35,450 nt of DNA from assembly GCA_947253765.1 (NCBI GenBank), contig CAMYAK010000013.1, positions 1 through 35,450 of the forward strand, in the 5' to 3' direction. Positions within the stretch are counted from its first letter, which is position 1. Every line of letters starts with the position of its first letter. Positions 8,248 through 16,871 of the stretch are shown piece by piece. A model generated the notes under the pieces. That model was given only the letters and a program-made list of their open reading frames with translations, was not told the origin of the DNA and searched no databases. Position numbers and translations under genes: made by a program. The DNA is from an uncultured Tissierellia bacterium. GTDB lineage: Bacteria; Bacillota; Clostridia; Tissierellales; Peptoniphilaceae.

Positions 8248-9640
8248 GGAATACCAGACAATTAAAGAAATCGCCGGTCCTATAATGTTTGTCACGGGCA
8301 TAGAAGGTGCCAAATATGAGGAGTTGGTAGAGGTAGAGCTCCAGGACGGAACCCGCAGAAGGGGAAAGGTCCTTGAGGTCAGTGAAGAGTCGGTTTTAGT
8401 CCAGCTATTTGAAGGATCTTCCGGCATAAACATGAAGAACACCTCATGCCGCTTCCTTGGCAAGCCCCAGGAACTTGGGGTATCACCGGACATGATCGGC
8501 CGTGTTTTTAACGGCATGGGTGAGCCTATTGACGATGGCCCGGAAATTTTGCCTGAAAAAAGATTGGACATAAACGGTTCAGCCATAAACCCGTATGCAA
8601 GGTTGTATCCGGAGGAGTTTATTCAGACAGGAGTTTCAGCCATAGACGGTCTGAACACCTTGGTAAGGGGTCAGAAGCTCCCTATATTCTCAGGAAACGG
8701 CCTGCCCCATAACCAACTGGCAGCCCAGATAGCCCGTCAGGCTACTGTAAGGGGCAAGGATGAAAAGTTCGCCGTAGTCTTTGCCGCCATGGGAATAACC
8801 TTTGAAGAGGCCCAGTTCTTCATCAAGGACTTCACAAAAACAGGAGCCATTAACAGGGCGGTCCTCTTTGTGAACCTGGCCAACGACCCGACAATCGAGA
8901 GAATTTCCACACCGCGTATTGCTTTGACAGCTGCCGAATATCTTGCCTTTGAACAGGGCATGCACGTTTTGGTTATCCTAACAGATATGACCAACTACGC
9001 CGAGGCTTTGCGTGAGATTTCCGCGGCCCGTAAAGAGGTTCCCGGAAGGCGAGGCTATCCGGGCTACCTGTACACAGACCTTTCACAGATATATGAGAGG
9101 GCCGGAAGGATCAAGGGCAGGGAAGGATCGATCACACAGATCCCAATTCTTTCAATGCCTGAGGACGATATAACCCACCCGATTCCGGACCTTACCGGAT
9201 ATATTACAGAAGGCCAGATAATATTGAACAGGTCTATATATAACAGGGGCATCAACCCGCCTATAGATATCTTGCCGTCACTTTCCCGTCTTAAGGACAA
9301 GGGAATCGGTCAGGGCAAGACCAGAAAAGACCACGCTGCGACAATGAACCAGATTTATGCAGCCGTTGCAAGAGGTAGGAATGCCAAGGAACTTTCAACA
9401 ATTTTGGGCGAGTCCGCACTTTCTGATGCCGACAAGGCCTTTGCAAAGTTCTCCGAGGCCTTCGACAAGGAATACGTAAACCAGGGCTTCCAGACCAACA
9501 GGTCCATTGAAGAGACCCTTGATTTGGGATGGGAACTTCTGAAAATCCTGCCAAGAGAAGAACTCAAGAGGATTAAAGACGATATGCTTGATGAGTTTCT
9601 TGGCCCTGAAGAAGGAGATGGGAAAGCCGAGGTGGAATAA
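8240..9640 (+). CDS. ntpB: V/A-type ATPase non-catalytic subunit B
   Basis: A 466-aa head subunit paralogous to NtpA but without a canonical P-loop. The equivalent position reads FSGNGLPHNQLA, which is diagnostic of B subunits. Further motifs are LTDMTNYAEALREISAARKEVPGRRGYPGYLYTDL in segments, the RAGRIKGREGSIT stretch, and LPSLSRLKDKGIG near the C-terminus. It forms the A3B3 hexamer. The start overlaps the ntpA stop with GGGAGGTGG upstream, and its stop overlaps the ntpD ATG by one base, so the head and shaft genes look translationally coupled. Confidence 0.97.
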   Translation: MLKEYQTIKEIAGPIMFVTGIEGAKYEELVEVELQDGTRRRGKVLEVSEESVLVQLFEGSSGINMKNTSCRFLGKPQELGVSPDMIGRVFNGMGEPIDDGPEILPEKRLDINGSAINPYARLYPEEFIQTGVSAIDGLNTLVRGQKLPIFSGNGLPHNQLAAQIARQATVRGKDEKFAVVFAAMGITFEEAQFFIKDFTKTGAINRAVLFVNLANDPTIERISTPRIALTAAEYLAFEQGMHVLVILTDMTNYAEALREISAARKEVPGRRGYPGYLYTDLSQIYERAGRIKGREGSITQIPILSMPEDDITHPIPDLTGYITEGQIILNRSIYNRGINPPIDILPSLSRLKDKGIGQGKTRKDHAATMNQIYAAVARGRNAKELSTILGESALSDADKAFAKFSEAFDKEYVNQGFQTNRSIEETLDLGWELLKILPREELKRIKDDMLDEFLGPEEGDGKAEVE

Positions 9641-10335
9641 TGGCAAAGCTAAATGTCAATCCTACCAGGATGGTAATGGCTCAGCTAAAGGCAAGACTTT
9701 CCGTTTCAAAGAGGGGCCACCAACTTCTGAAGGACAAGCAGGATGAGCTGATGAGGAGGTTCATAAACCTGGCCCGTGAGAATAGGAAGAAAAGGCAGGA
9801 AGTCGAGAAGGCCCTTGAAGAGTCCTTTGCTTCTTTCTCAATGGCTTCTGCAGTCATGAGCCCTGAAATGCTTGAAAACGCCCTCTTGTCATCCAAGCAA
9901 AAGCTTATGGTGGATGTAAAAATCCAAAATGTCATGTCGGTCAGGATCCCAAGCTTTGAATTTGAAAGGTTGGGGATTGAGGAGGGGAAAGAGGCTAATG
10001 CCACCCCATATGGCTATGTGCAGACCTCTCCCAGACTGGATGTTGCTCTGGAGGAGTTGAACGGCGTAATGGATAAGCTTCTGGAGCTTACCAGGATAGA
10101 AAAAGCTGCCCAACTTATGGCAGATGAGATTGAGTCGACCAGAAGAAGGGTAAATGCTCTTGAGTACAGAACAATACCTGATCTCGAGGAGACCATTTCA
10201 TATATTCAGATGAAACTTGATGAGGAAGACAGGGCAACCATAACAAGACTCTTGAAGGTTAAGGATCTTATAAGTCAGGCCAAGGAAGGCCGGGATGATA
10301 TAGAAACCAGACTTCAGACGTCAGGAGCCATCTAA
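9640..10335 (+). CDS. ntpD: V/A-type ATPase central-shaft subunit D
   Basis: This 231-aa subunit D is the rotating coiled-coil axle. The family opening NPTRMVMAQLKARLSVSKRGHQLLKDKQDEL is visible (residues about 6-36), and a long C-terminal antiparallel helix includes the conserved RRRVNALEYRTIPDLE. The ATG overlaps the ntpB stop (TAATG), and AGGTGG serves as ribosome site. This is the last gene of the nine-gene operon, and a candidate terminator follows 29 nt later. Confidence 0.96.
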   Translation: MAKLNVNPTRMVMAQLKARLSVSKRGHQLLKDKQDELMRRFINLARENRKKRQEVEKALEESFASFSMASAVMSPEMLENALLSSKQKLMVDVKIQNVMSVRIPSFEFERLGIEEGKEANATPYGYVQTSPRLDVALEELNGVMDKLLELTRIEKAAQLMADEIESTRRRVNALEYRTIPDLEETISYIQMKLDEEDRATITRLLKVKDLISQAKEGRDDIETRLQTSGAI

Positions 10336-10364
10336 ACTCAAATTTAAAGTTTTAAAATTATAGC

Positions 10365-10400
10365 GGGTGTCGGGATTGACAGGGTCTTTCCGGCACCCCT
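10365..10400 (+). terminator. Candidate terminator of the ntp operon
   Basis: GGGTGTCGG (10365-10373) pairs with CCGGCACCC (10390-10398), with one G-U. The following tract CTATTTAG is only weakly T-rich, so termination may be partial. A perfect TTGACA lies in its loop. Confidence 0.6.
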
Positions 10401-10409
10401 ATTTAGTAT
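10376..10409 (+). promoter_or_regulatory. Possible promoter of the ABC exporter
   Basis: TTGACA at 10376-10381 is a consensus -35 in the loop of the ntp terminator. Candidate -10 boxes are TATTTA (10400-10405, 18-bp spacing) or TAGTAT (10404-10409, spacing too long). The -10 is weak, so the call is tentative. Confidence 0.35.
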
Positions 10410-10451
10410 ATGTGTAGAAGGAACTATGTAAAAATTTAGTATGGAGAAGAA

Positions 10452-12236
10452 ATGAAAGACAATCAAACGCCTGCAAGCAAAAGCAACTGGCAGCTTTTTA
10501 AAATATTGCTGCCCTATTATAAGAATAATATGGGGGTACTTTTAACGGACTTCTTTTGTGCCGCATTGACCACAGTCTGCGACATGGTCCTACCCCTTAT
10601 CATGTCATCAATAACGGATACGGCTTCTAATAGACTCGAAAGTTTGACCATGAGATTTATATGGGAGATGGCCGGAATATACGTTATCCTGCGCCTGGTC
10701 GAGATAGTGGCCCGATATTACATGCAGGGCCTGGGTCATATTATGGGGGCTCGGATAGAAAGAGACATGAGGGCCGACATGTATTCACACTTGCAGACCA
10801 TGCCCCATGCTTTTTTTGCAACCCATAAGACAGGCCATCTAATGTCAAACCTTACCAACGACCTTTTTGACATAACCGAATTTTCCCACCACTGTCCTGA
10901 GGAGTATTTTATAGGGGCTATAAAGCTTGTGGTGTCTTTTATGGTTTTAAGTCGGGTAAACCTGACCATAACCCTGATACTTTTCGGCCTGATACCAATA
11001 TATTTTATTGTTTCTTCCCACTATAGGAAAAAGCTCAGGACGGCTCAAATGGACCAGAGAAAGCAGATTGGCCATATTAACGCCTCAATAGAGGATTCAT
11101 TTTTAGGCTATTCAGTTGTCAAGTCTTTTTCAAATGAGGAGATCGAGGAGAAGAAATTCCAAAAGGACAACTCGGCCTTCTTACAGATCAAAAAGAAATT
11201 CTACTATGCCTTGGCAGGCTTCCAATCCGTATCGAGGATTTTTGACGGCCTTATGCTGACCACGGTAATTTCAGTAGGTGGCTACTTCCTGGTAAAGGGG
11301 GAAATAAGCCCGGGTCAATTTATAGCCTATATCTTATACACTCAAACCCTCTTGGTGACCCTGGCAAGGATAATTGAGTTCACCGAGCAGTTCCAGCGGG
11401 GAATGACAGGCTTGGAGCGCTTTGACGGAATTATGGCAATAAAATCCGAGATAAGAGAAAAAGAAAATGCTATTGAATTGGACACTGTTAAGGGCCATAT
11501 AGAATTTAAAAATGTTTCATTTTACTATTCCGATTCCAAGGAACCGGTGATTGACGACCTGAGTCTGGATATAAGTCCGGGTCAGAACATAGCACTGGTA
11601 GGGCCATCCGGCGGTGGAAAAACCACCTTATCAAACCTCATACCCCGTTTCTACGACGTGAGTTCAGGTAGCCTGACCATAGACGGGATTGATGTCAGGG
11701 ACGTTACCCTGGACAGCTTGAGGCGGCAAATAGGCATTGTCCAGCAGGATGTCTATCTCTTCTCCGATACCATCAAGGCCAATATAGAGTACGGGAGGCC
11801 GGGTGCATCGCATGAGGAGATTATAAGAGCCGCTAAGCTCGCCGGGGCCTATGACTTTATCAAAGACCTTCCGGACGGCTTTGACAGCTATGTGGGTGAA
11901 AGAGGAATGATGCTCTCAGGCGGCCAGAAGCAGAGGATTTCTATTGCCAGAGTTTTCCTGAAGAATCCCCCAATACTCATACTTGACGAAGCTACATCGG
12001 CCCTGGATAATGAAAGTGAGAGATGGATACAAAAATCTCTTGACAGGCTTTCAAAGGATAGGACAACCATCACCATTGCCCACAGACTATCAACCATTAA
12101 AAATGCCGAGAAAATAGTTTTGCTCAGTAAGGGTAAGATTGTGGAAAGCGGTAATCATGAGGAGCTTATGGCTCAAAACGGCAGATATAGGCAACTCTAT
12201 GAGGGAGTGGACCAGGAAGATGAGTTGATGGGTTGA
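10452..12236 (+). CDS. ABC exporter, fused transmembrane and ATPase domains
   Basis: This 594-aa half-transporter is of the type-IV exporter (MsbA/MdlB/LmrA-like) class and probably works as a homodimer in the cytoplasmic membrane. Residues about 20-320 contain six hydrophobic helices. The C-terminal ATPase carries Walker A GPSGGGKTT (384-392), the Q-loop QQDVYLF, signature LSGGQKQR (488-495), Walker B ILILDEATSALD and the switch histidine in IAHRLST. All catalytic residues are intact. Such proteins export drugs, lipids or peptides, and nothing in the context fixes the substrate. The start follows GGAGAAG. It is the last gene before the AT-rich island, and no clear terminator is seen after it. 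Confidence 0.93.
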   Translation: MKDNQTPASKSNWQLFKILLPYYKNNMGVLLTDFFCAALTTVCDMVLPLIMSSITDTASNRLESLTMRFIWEMAGIYVILRLVEIVARYYMQGLGHIMGARIERDMRADMYSHLQTMPHAFFATHKTGHLMSNLTNDLFDITEFSHHCPEEYFIGAIKLVVSFMVLSRVNLTITLILFGLIPIYFIVSSHYRKKLRTAQMDQRKQIGHINASIEDSFLGYSVVKSFSNEEIEEKKFQKDNSAFLQIKKKFYYALAGFQSVSRIFDGLMLTTVISVGGYFLVKGEISPGQFIAYILYTQTLLVTLARIIEFTEQFQRGMTGLERFDGIMAIKSEIREKENAIELDTVKGHIEFKNVSFYYSDSKEPVIDDLSLDISPGQNIALVGPSGGGKTTLSNLIPRFYDVSSGSLTIDGIDVRDVTLDSLRRQIGIVQQDVYLFSDTIKANIEYGRPGASHEEIIRAAKLAGAYDFIKDLPDGFDSYVGERGMMLSGGQKQRISIARVFLKNPPILILDEATSALDNESERWIQKSLDRLSKDRTTITIAHRLSTIKNAEKIVLLSKGKIVESGNHEELMAQNGRYRQLYEGVDQEDELMG

Positions 12237-12375
12237 TCATAACATTTATATTAAGAAAACAATACTAATAAAATTTTCATAATTAACACCACTATAAGTT
12301 TTTAGGCATAATCACCCTAATTATAACTCAGAATAAATACTATATACAAAAATAAATATCTAAGAATAATATGAA

Positions 12376-12384
12376 TGATATAAT
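12376..12384 (+). promoter_or_regulatory. Extended -10 element upstream of the protease gene
   Basis: TGATATAAT fits the extended -10 consensus. A ribosome-site-like AAAGGAGGG follows at about 12396-12404, but no start codon in a usable frame follows it. That site therefore looks like a leftover, and the true protease start is 12507. The rest of the 270-bp gap is AT-rich and I see no other feature in it. Confidence 0.45.
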
Positions 12385-12506
12385 TATCAATAAGAAAGGA
12401 GGGATTTCTACTATAAAGTTGAATATAGGGTTTAGTTGTATTTGATGCTTACTTAGAAATAATAATCTTAATAGATGGAACTATTTAAAATTTGAGGAGG
12501 CTAATC

Positions 12507-13724
12507 ATGAGAAAGCTTTGTGCATTTGTGCTAGTCCTTTGTTTAGTGATATTCCCGTGTTTTGTGGTTTCTGCGGATAAGACTGATCAAGAAACAATTT
12601 CTTCAATAAAAACATTACAAGTTCCGGAAAAAGAAATAGATTATGCAAATTCATTATTGGAAATGAAGAAAATTAACAAAAATTCTTTAAAGATGATTAT
12701 TTCATGCTACAAAAGTTTTGTTGAGAGTCAAGTGTCAAATGATAAAACGGCAAGCTGGGATGAAAGTACTACTATTCAAAAATCATATCTAACCTATGAT
12801 GTTAATAATGAAGTAAATGGGTTGATTTTGGATCTATCAACGAAAAATAAAGATAGTGGTTATATCAGGTTTATGATCTCTCCTAATAAGAAAGAATTTG
12901 ATTTAGTGGAGTTTGGTTATGATGGGAAATATACCATATATGGCAAAACAATAGATGAATATCCAATATTAGAAAAAGATAAAATTGTTTCAGCCGGACT
13001 ATTTGATTTTTATATTAAAAATGAAAATCAATTATTTTCCATAGATAAGCAGAACAATATTACGAAATTCATGGATGAAATTAAAGAAAAGACTGATCTG
13101 CAAAATAAATGTGTTTTGGAAAGTCCTAACAAAATATCTCTATATGAAGAAAAGAAAACATTAGAGCAAATTGTCTATGTCGATAAAAACATTCCAAATT
13201 TATTTAAAAAGGGATACCTTCCCGTTACTATGAGTGAAATGGATTGGGGAGCAGTATGTGCTCCTACATGTGGAGTTAATATCCTTAAGTACTGGAAGGA
13301 ATGTAGAGGAGTTTCTAATTTATATTATTTAAATTCAGTAAAAGAAACTTTTGACGAGCTAAAAAAATTTATGCATACAGATAAAGATTCTGGAACAGGA
13401 CAGACTGAAGCTTTTTATGGGATGAAAGAATACTTAAAAAATCGTTCTAAAACTCCAGCTCTTGGAAGTGACTTTTATAATGGTTTTGAGTGGTATTGGT
13501 TCAGAGATAACATAAATAATGGAAATTTGGTTTTTATAGCTGCCTCTTTAAAACCTTATAATGGTAAATACGGAGGGCATGCCTTTTCAGGGGTTGGCTA
13601 TCAAATATGCAACAATGGAAATTATATTCGTGTTGGTGATCAATGGGATAAAAGCTATTCACATTTTTATAAGGAAGTATATTTAAATTATATTTATTCA
13701 ATGTGGTACTTAAGGTGGAAGTAG
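12507..13724 (+). CDS. Secreted papain-fold (C39-like) cysteine protease
   Basis: A 405-aa protein with a signal peptide (MRKLCAFVLVLCLVIFPCFVVSA) and no close family I can name. Residues about 30-235 look like a pro-region of mixed strands without recognised motifs. The C-terminal 165 aa resemble papain-fold/C39-like peptidases: a cysteine in DWGAVCAPTCGVNILKYW (Cys251, with Cys255 next to it), His358 in GGHAFSGVGYQ and Asp378 in VGDQWD. That is the expected Cys-His-Asp order and spacing. The reading frame opens at a TTG (12492) that is really part of the GAGGAGG ribosome site, so the ATG at 12507 is the start. Codon use is clearly AT-richer than in flanking core genes. Its stop abuts the next gene, suggesting one transcript. 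Activity is inferred; an inactive binding domain is possible. Confidence 0.7.
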   Translation: MRKLCAFVLVLCLVIFPCFVVSADKTDQETISSIKTLQVPEKEIDYANSLLEMKKINKNSLKMIISCYKSFVESQVSNDKTASWDESTTIQKSYLTYDVNNEVNGLILDLSTKNKDSGYIRFMISPNKKEFDLVEFGYDGKYTIYGKTIDEYPILEKDKIVSAGLFDFYIKNENQLFSIDKQNNITKFMDEIKEKTDLQNKCVLESPNKISLYEEKKTLEQIVYVDKNIPNLFKKGYLPVTMSEMDWGAVCAPTCGVNILKYWKECRGVSNLYYLNSVKETFDELKKFMHTDKDSGTGQTEAFYGMKEYLKNRSKTPALGSDFYNGFEWYWFRDNINNGNLVFIAASLKPYNGKYGGHAFSGVGYQICNNGNYIRVGDQWDKSYSHFYKEVYLNYIYSMWYLRWK

Positions 13725-13733
13725 GTGATTAGG

Positions 13734-15122
13734 ATGAAAAAATATTTTAAAATACTTAGCATTTTTTTTTCATTAATTTTTTTAACACAAACTGCTAGAG
13801 CTGAGAGAGTAGGTGTCAATATTAAACAGCTTGCTGGCAAAGATCGCTATGAAACAGCTCTTCTGCTTAGTCAAGAAAGCTATGAATTCGCTGATCAAGC
13901 TATTTTAGTAAATGGTAAAAAGAATGCTGATCTTGCCTTAGCAGCCACCTTACAAGCAAAATTAAATTGTCCAATTTTGTTGACTCGCGGCATAAAACTT
14001 GAGGGTAAAATAAGCCAAGAAATCAAAAGGTTAGGGGTAAAAAAAGTTTATTTAATTGGTGGATTATCCTGTATTACGGAGCCGTTTGAGAAAAACTTAT
14101 CAAAAAATTATAATGTGACTCGTTATGGAGGAGCAGATAGGTTTGAGACATCTGTTATAGTTTCCAAAGCGATAGACAATAAAGAAAAAATTTTTTTATT
14201 GTTGGATGCTTATGATAATTCAGACATGATGAAAGGGCTCAGGTGGAGCAGACCAACAGGCATTCCTTTTATTTACATAAATAAAGATGGTGGCCCGAAA
14301 AAAGTTATAGATGAATTTGGTACAAATCATAAGAATTTTATACTCAATAGTCTAACGAAATATGAAGGCAGATTTAAAGATTGGAAGAACAAGCCTAAAT
14401 GCTTTATAGGATCTAACAATGAAACAACATTAGAATTTTTAAATTCACCAAGATCAAGATATGGTTTCTCCAGCAAGGAAGCCGTTTTGGTCAATATAGA
14501 TAGTTTTTCAGATTCTATTTTAACAATGGCTTTGGTTGATCCTGATAGAGACACATTGTATGCAGGAAAACATGGCCCAATTTATTTCGTGAAAAAGGAT
14601 ACAATGCCGGAATGGGTAAAAACAAATCTTGAAAGAGATTTTGTTAAAACGTTATATTTAGTTGGTGGAGAAAACGTTATAACTTTTAAGAACCTTAAAA
14701 TTGAAAGGAAAGTTCTTTCCTTGGAAGACCTAACGAAAATAATCAAACCTGAGAAAGTTGTTAATATAGAAATAAGAAAAGATACTGCAAATGGTCCTCA
14801 ATATCATATAAAGCAAAAAGAAAAAATTGAAAGTGCATGTAAATTTCCGGGTGTAGAAATTATTAAATTAAGGTCAGATAAGATAAAAAGAGAGAATATT
14901 GGAATGATATTCAGCGTCATGAACTATTTTATGAACTTCAAGATAGAGGAAAGTGATGAAGATATAGAGCTGGGTTTTGATTTGGACAACGGCCTTATTC
15001 AGTTGGTTCATAAAACACCTCAATACGATCGAGTTTTATATAGAATAAACCCCGATGATATTCCGATATTACAATCATATTTTAAAAAAATTATGGATAC
15101 TTGCATTGAAAAGTCTGAATAG
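13734..15122 (+). CDS. Secreted cell-wall-binding repeat (CWB2) protein
   Basis: A 462-aa protein with a signal peptide ending TARA. It contains CWB2 repeats (the type that binds anionic wall polymers in clostridial surface proteins): QLAGKDRYETA at about residue 32, RYGGADRFETS at about 130, and a weaker third unit with LYLVGGENVITF at about 308. The last 120 aa show no recognised domain. Proteins of this type usually pair CWB2 with a functional domain; here that role may belong to the C-terminus or to the protease encoded just upstream. The start is taken as the ATG at 13734, preceded by AAGTAGGTG, rather than the GTG at 13725 touching the protease stop. It is AT-rich like the protease gene. 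Confidence 0.85.
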   Translation: MKKYFKILSIFFSLIFLTQTARAERVGVNIKQLAGKDRYETALLLSQESYEFADQAILVNGKKNADLALAATLQAKLNCPILLTRGIKLEGKISQEIKRLGVKKVYLIGGLSCITEPFEKNLSKNYNVTRYGGADRFETSVIVSKAIDNKEKIFLLLDAYDNSDMMKGLRWSRPTGIPFIYINKDGGPKKVIDEFGTNHKNFILNSLTKYEGRFKDWKNKPKCFIGSNNETTLEFLNSPRSRYGFSSKEAVLVNIDSFSDSILTMALVDPDRDTLYAGKHGPIYFVKKDTMPEWVKTNLERDFVKTLYLVGGENVITFKNLKIERKVLSLEDLTKIIKPEKVVNIEIRKDTANGPQYHIKQKEKIESACKFPGVEIIKLRSDKIKRENIGMIFSVMNYFMNFKIEESDEDIELGFDLDNGLIQLVHKTPQYDRVLYRINPDDIPILQSYFKKIMDTCIEKSE

Positions 15123-15188
15123 CAATAATTGGAATTCCGGGAGAAACAGTGCATTGACATTGTTTGTAACGAAAGGATGAGGTACTGA

Positions 15189-15716
15189 ATGTCTATACAC
15201 AAGAGAATTTTAGCCCTATTGCCTGCTATGTTAGCCTTATTAATTTTGACGGCTTGCGCAGGGTCCAAGGACAAGGATGTTTTAAGTAAATTTCCCCTGG
15301 AAGATAACGGTTATCCAAAATCAAACTATGCTTTGATAAACGGGGAGGCAACAGAGCTAAAAAAATACGGAGAAAATTCCGGCCTATATAATTCCGTTCA
15401 TGAGGCTCCTGTGGAGGAAATAGAGGTAAGTACAAAAGATTCTTCAGGTAATATCGAAATTGCCTTGCCGGAAGGGGACTGCATCACAAGGTGGACGATT
15501 GAAGAAAAGAACATAACATTGAATTCCTATTATGTAAAAGGAATAGATGTTAAGGAGAAATTGGAAGGCGGGTCCAATATGGTCCAGGTCTTTAATTTCA
15601 GTGCAGGCGGGGGAGATATAAGAATTAAATTTCATAACGTGGAAGAAGTGGATAAGGGTTTTGACGATATAGAGGCTTACTACATTTTAGTCTTGAAGAT
15701 AAAGCAAACTGAATAA
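15189..15716 (+). CDS. Lipoprotein with possible chagasin-like (I42) fold
   Basis: A 175-aa protein with a lipoprotein signal: positively charged start, hydrophobic stretch and lipobox LTAC (Cys22), so it is probably anchored on the outer face of the membrane. The mature part ends in a beta-rich stretch whose order resembles inhibitor family I42. A strand GNIEIALPEG is followed by W (TRWTIEE), then a Gly-rich turn, VQVFNFSAGGGDIRIKF, and a closing strand AYYILVLKI. The signature loops NPTTG and RPW are not present as such, so homology is a suggestion only. It follows the protease and wall-protein genes by 66 bp with its own ribosome site (AAGGATGAGG) and is closed by a strong terminator, so it may belong to the same unit. 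Confidence 0.6.
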   Translation: MSIHKRILALLPAMLALLILTACAGSKDKDVLSKFPLEDNGYPKSNYALINGEATELKKYGENSGLYNSVHEAPVEEIEVSTKDSSGNIEIALPEGDCITRWTIEEKNITLNSYYVKGIDVKEKLEGGSNMVQVFNFSAGGGDIRIKFHNVEEVDKGFDDIEAYYILVLKIKQTE

Positions 15717-15786
15717 GGCTTGAGATAAATATCATTCTTAAGAGAAATATGGATAGCCATCAATTTTATAAGGATCTAAAATAAAT

Positions 15787-15841
15787 GGTGTTGGTGGACG
15801 GCTGATCAGAAATGATCAGCCGGTCTTCCGACACCTTTTTT
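15787..15841 (+). terminator. Strong two-tier terminator closing the protease island
   Basis: The inner hairpin GGCTGATCA / TGATCAGCC (15800-15821, GAAA loop) sits inside an outer stem GGTGTTGG / CCGACACC (15787-15794 / 15828-15835), followed by six T residues. Confidence 0.93.
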
Positions 15842-15878
15842 GATCTTGAATTTATAATCTAAGTGCAACAAAAAATGA

Positions 15879-16045
15879 CATGAAGATCATTTCGCATTAC
15901 AAATGTTTCTGAAAAAAGATATAGCTGATAGAAATTATGTTTCTATTAATACTGTTTCAAGAATCATAGATAATGATTTCATCGCTACGACCCGCCTTTT
16001 AACAACCTTCCTGAACACTTATGCTTTATAGACAAACCAAAGAAA
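15879..16045 (+). pseudogene. ISL3-family transposase fragment
   Basis: From about 15879 one frame reads a helix-turn-helix-like stretch KKDIADRNYVSINTVSRIID. After a +1 shift near 16000 the next frame reads NNLPEHLCFIDK. Together these match the region of ISL3 transposases where the DNA-binding part joins the catalytic core (family form LPEHLCFDEF). The catalytic Asp-Glu is lost (FIDK), and both ends of the gene and any terminal repeats are missing. It is a decayed internal fragment, not a mobile element. Confidence 0.55.
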
Positions 16046-16117
16046 TGTATATCAGCAAATATTCCTTATCTATCATTCTTCTATATTGGAAATATCTTTT
16101 CTAAGCACTTCAATTTC

Positions 16118-16776
16118 TATGTCGGAGGAGATATTATTGCGAACAAGGTGGCAAAGATACAGCAGAATATGGGCAAGGTTTATTGCAAGAATTGTCTAAA
16201 CAGATGATAAAAGATTTTGGTAGAGGCTTTACAATTACTAATTTGAAGTATATGCGTCAATTTTATCTTGCGTTTCCAAATGGTCACGCACTGCGTGACG
16301 AATTGAGTTGGACACACTATCGTAGTTTAATGCGTGTTGAAAATGAAAGGGCAAGGAACTTTTATTTGGAAGAAACGGTAAAATCAAATTGGAGTACAAG
16401 GCAGCAAAGATTTACCTTTGATGGAAGACATTTCAGAATAGATTTAGTGTTTTATAACTACATACTTAAATGCTTTGTCTTGATAGATTTAAAGATTGGA
16501 GATTTAACACGCCAAGATTTAGGACAAATGCAGATGTATGTTCATTATTATGAAAGAGAAATGATGAATGAGGTAGATAATCCTCCGATAGGTATTGTAC
16601 TTTGTGCGGATAAGAGTGATTCTATTGTTAAATATACTCTTCCGGAAGATGAAAAGCAGATATTTGCATCAAAATATAAACTGTATTTACCAAGTGAAGA
16701 AGAACTTCTAAATGAATTAAACAAGGAATATTTAACCATAGAAGGCTATGCAAATAAAGAAAAAGAGAAAAAATAA
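16118..16776 (+). pseudogene. Decayed YhcG/DUF1016-family PDDEXK nuclease
   Basis: The frame starting at 16141 reads EQGGKDTAEYGQGLLQEL, then GFTITNLKYMRQFYLAFPN, the N-terminal domain of YhcG-type nucleases. The C-terminal half RFTFDGRHFRIDLVFYN then KCFVLIDLKIGDL is the nuclease core (D...DxK). Three lesions are visible. The N-terminus is missing. The preceding YVGGDII (16118-16138) is in another frame, a one-base shift near 16140. NWSTRQ is joined directly to QRFTFDG (about 16396-16406), whereas the family has roughly 90 residues between them. No sound start codon remains (only an internal TTG at 16183). The family is often linked to restriction-modification or defence loci; here it is a relic. 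Confidence 0.75.
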
Positions 16777-16782
16777 AATAGA

Positions 16783-16811
16783 CAATTAGTCAGAGGACAT
16801 CTGACTAATTG
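16783..16811. repeat. Perfect 12-bp inverted repeat with 5-nt loop
   Basis: CAATTAGTCAGA (16783-16794) and its exact complement (16800-16811) flank GGACA. There is no T tract on the plus strand. On the minus strand TCTATTTTATTTTTT follows, so it could act as a minus-strand terminator, but no minus gene is visible. The rest of the 332-bp gap up to copA holds only this repeat and the minus terminator described next. Confidence 0.7.
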
Positions 16812-16871
16812 AAAAACGAAATTTAATATTCAAGGTAGTAATTCCTGATTTTGAAAGAATGAAATAAAACG

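Noticed and set aside
7915..8586. A 223-codon open frame on the minus strand
   Set aside because: It lies across the ntpA/ntpB junction, where both plus-strand proteins are unmistakable; it is a shadow.
12396..12450. AAAGGAGGG suggesting a small gene before the protease
   Set aside because: No ATG, GTG or TTG at proper spacing opens more than about eight codons in any frame.
15154..15182. TTGACA before the lipoprotein gene
   Set aside because: The -10 region 17 bp downstream reads GATGAG and overlaps the ribosome site; not a believable promoter.
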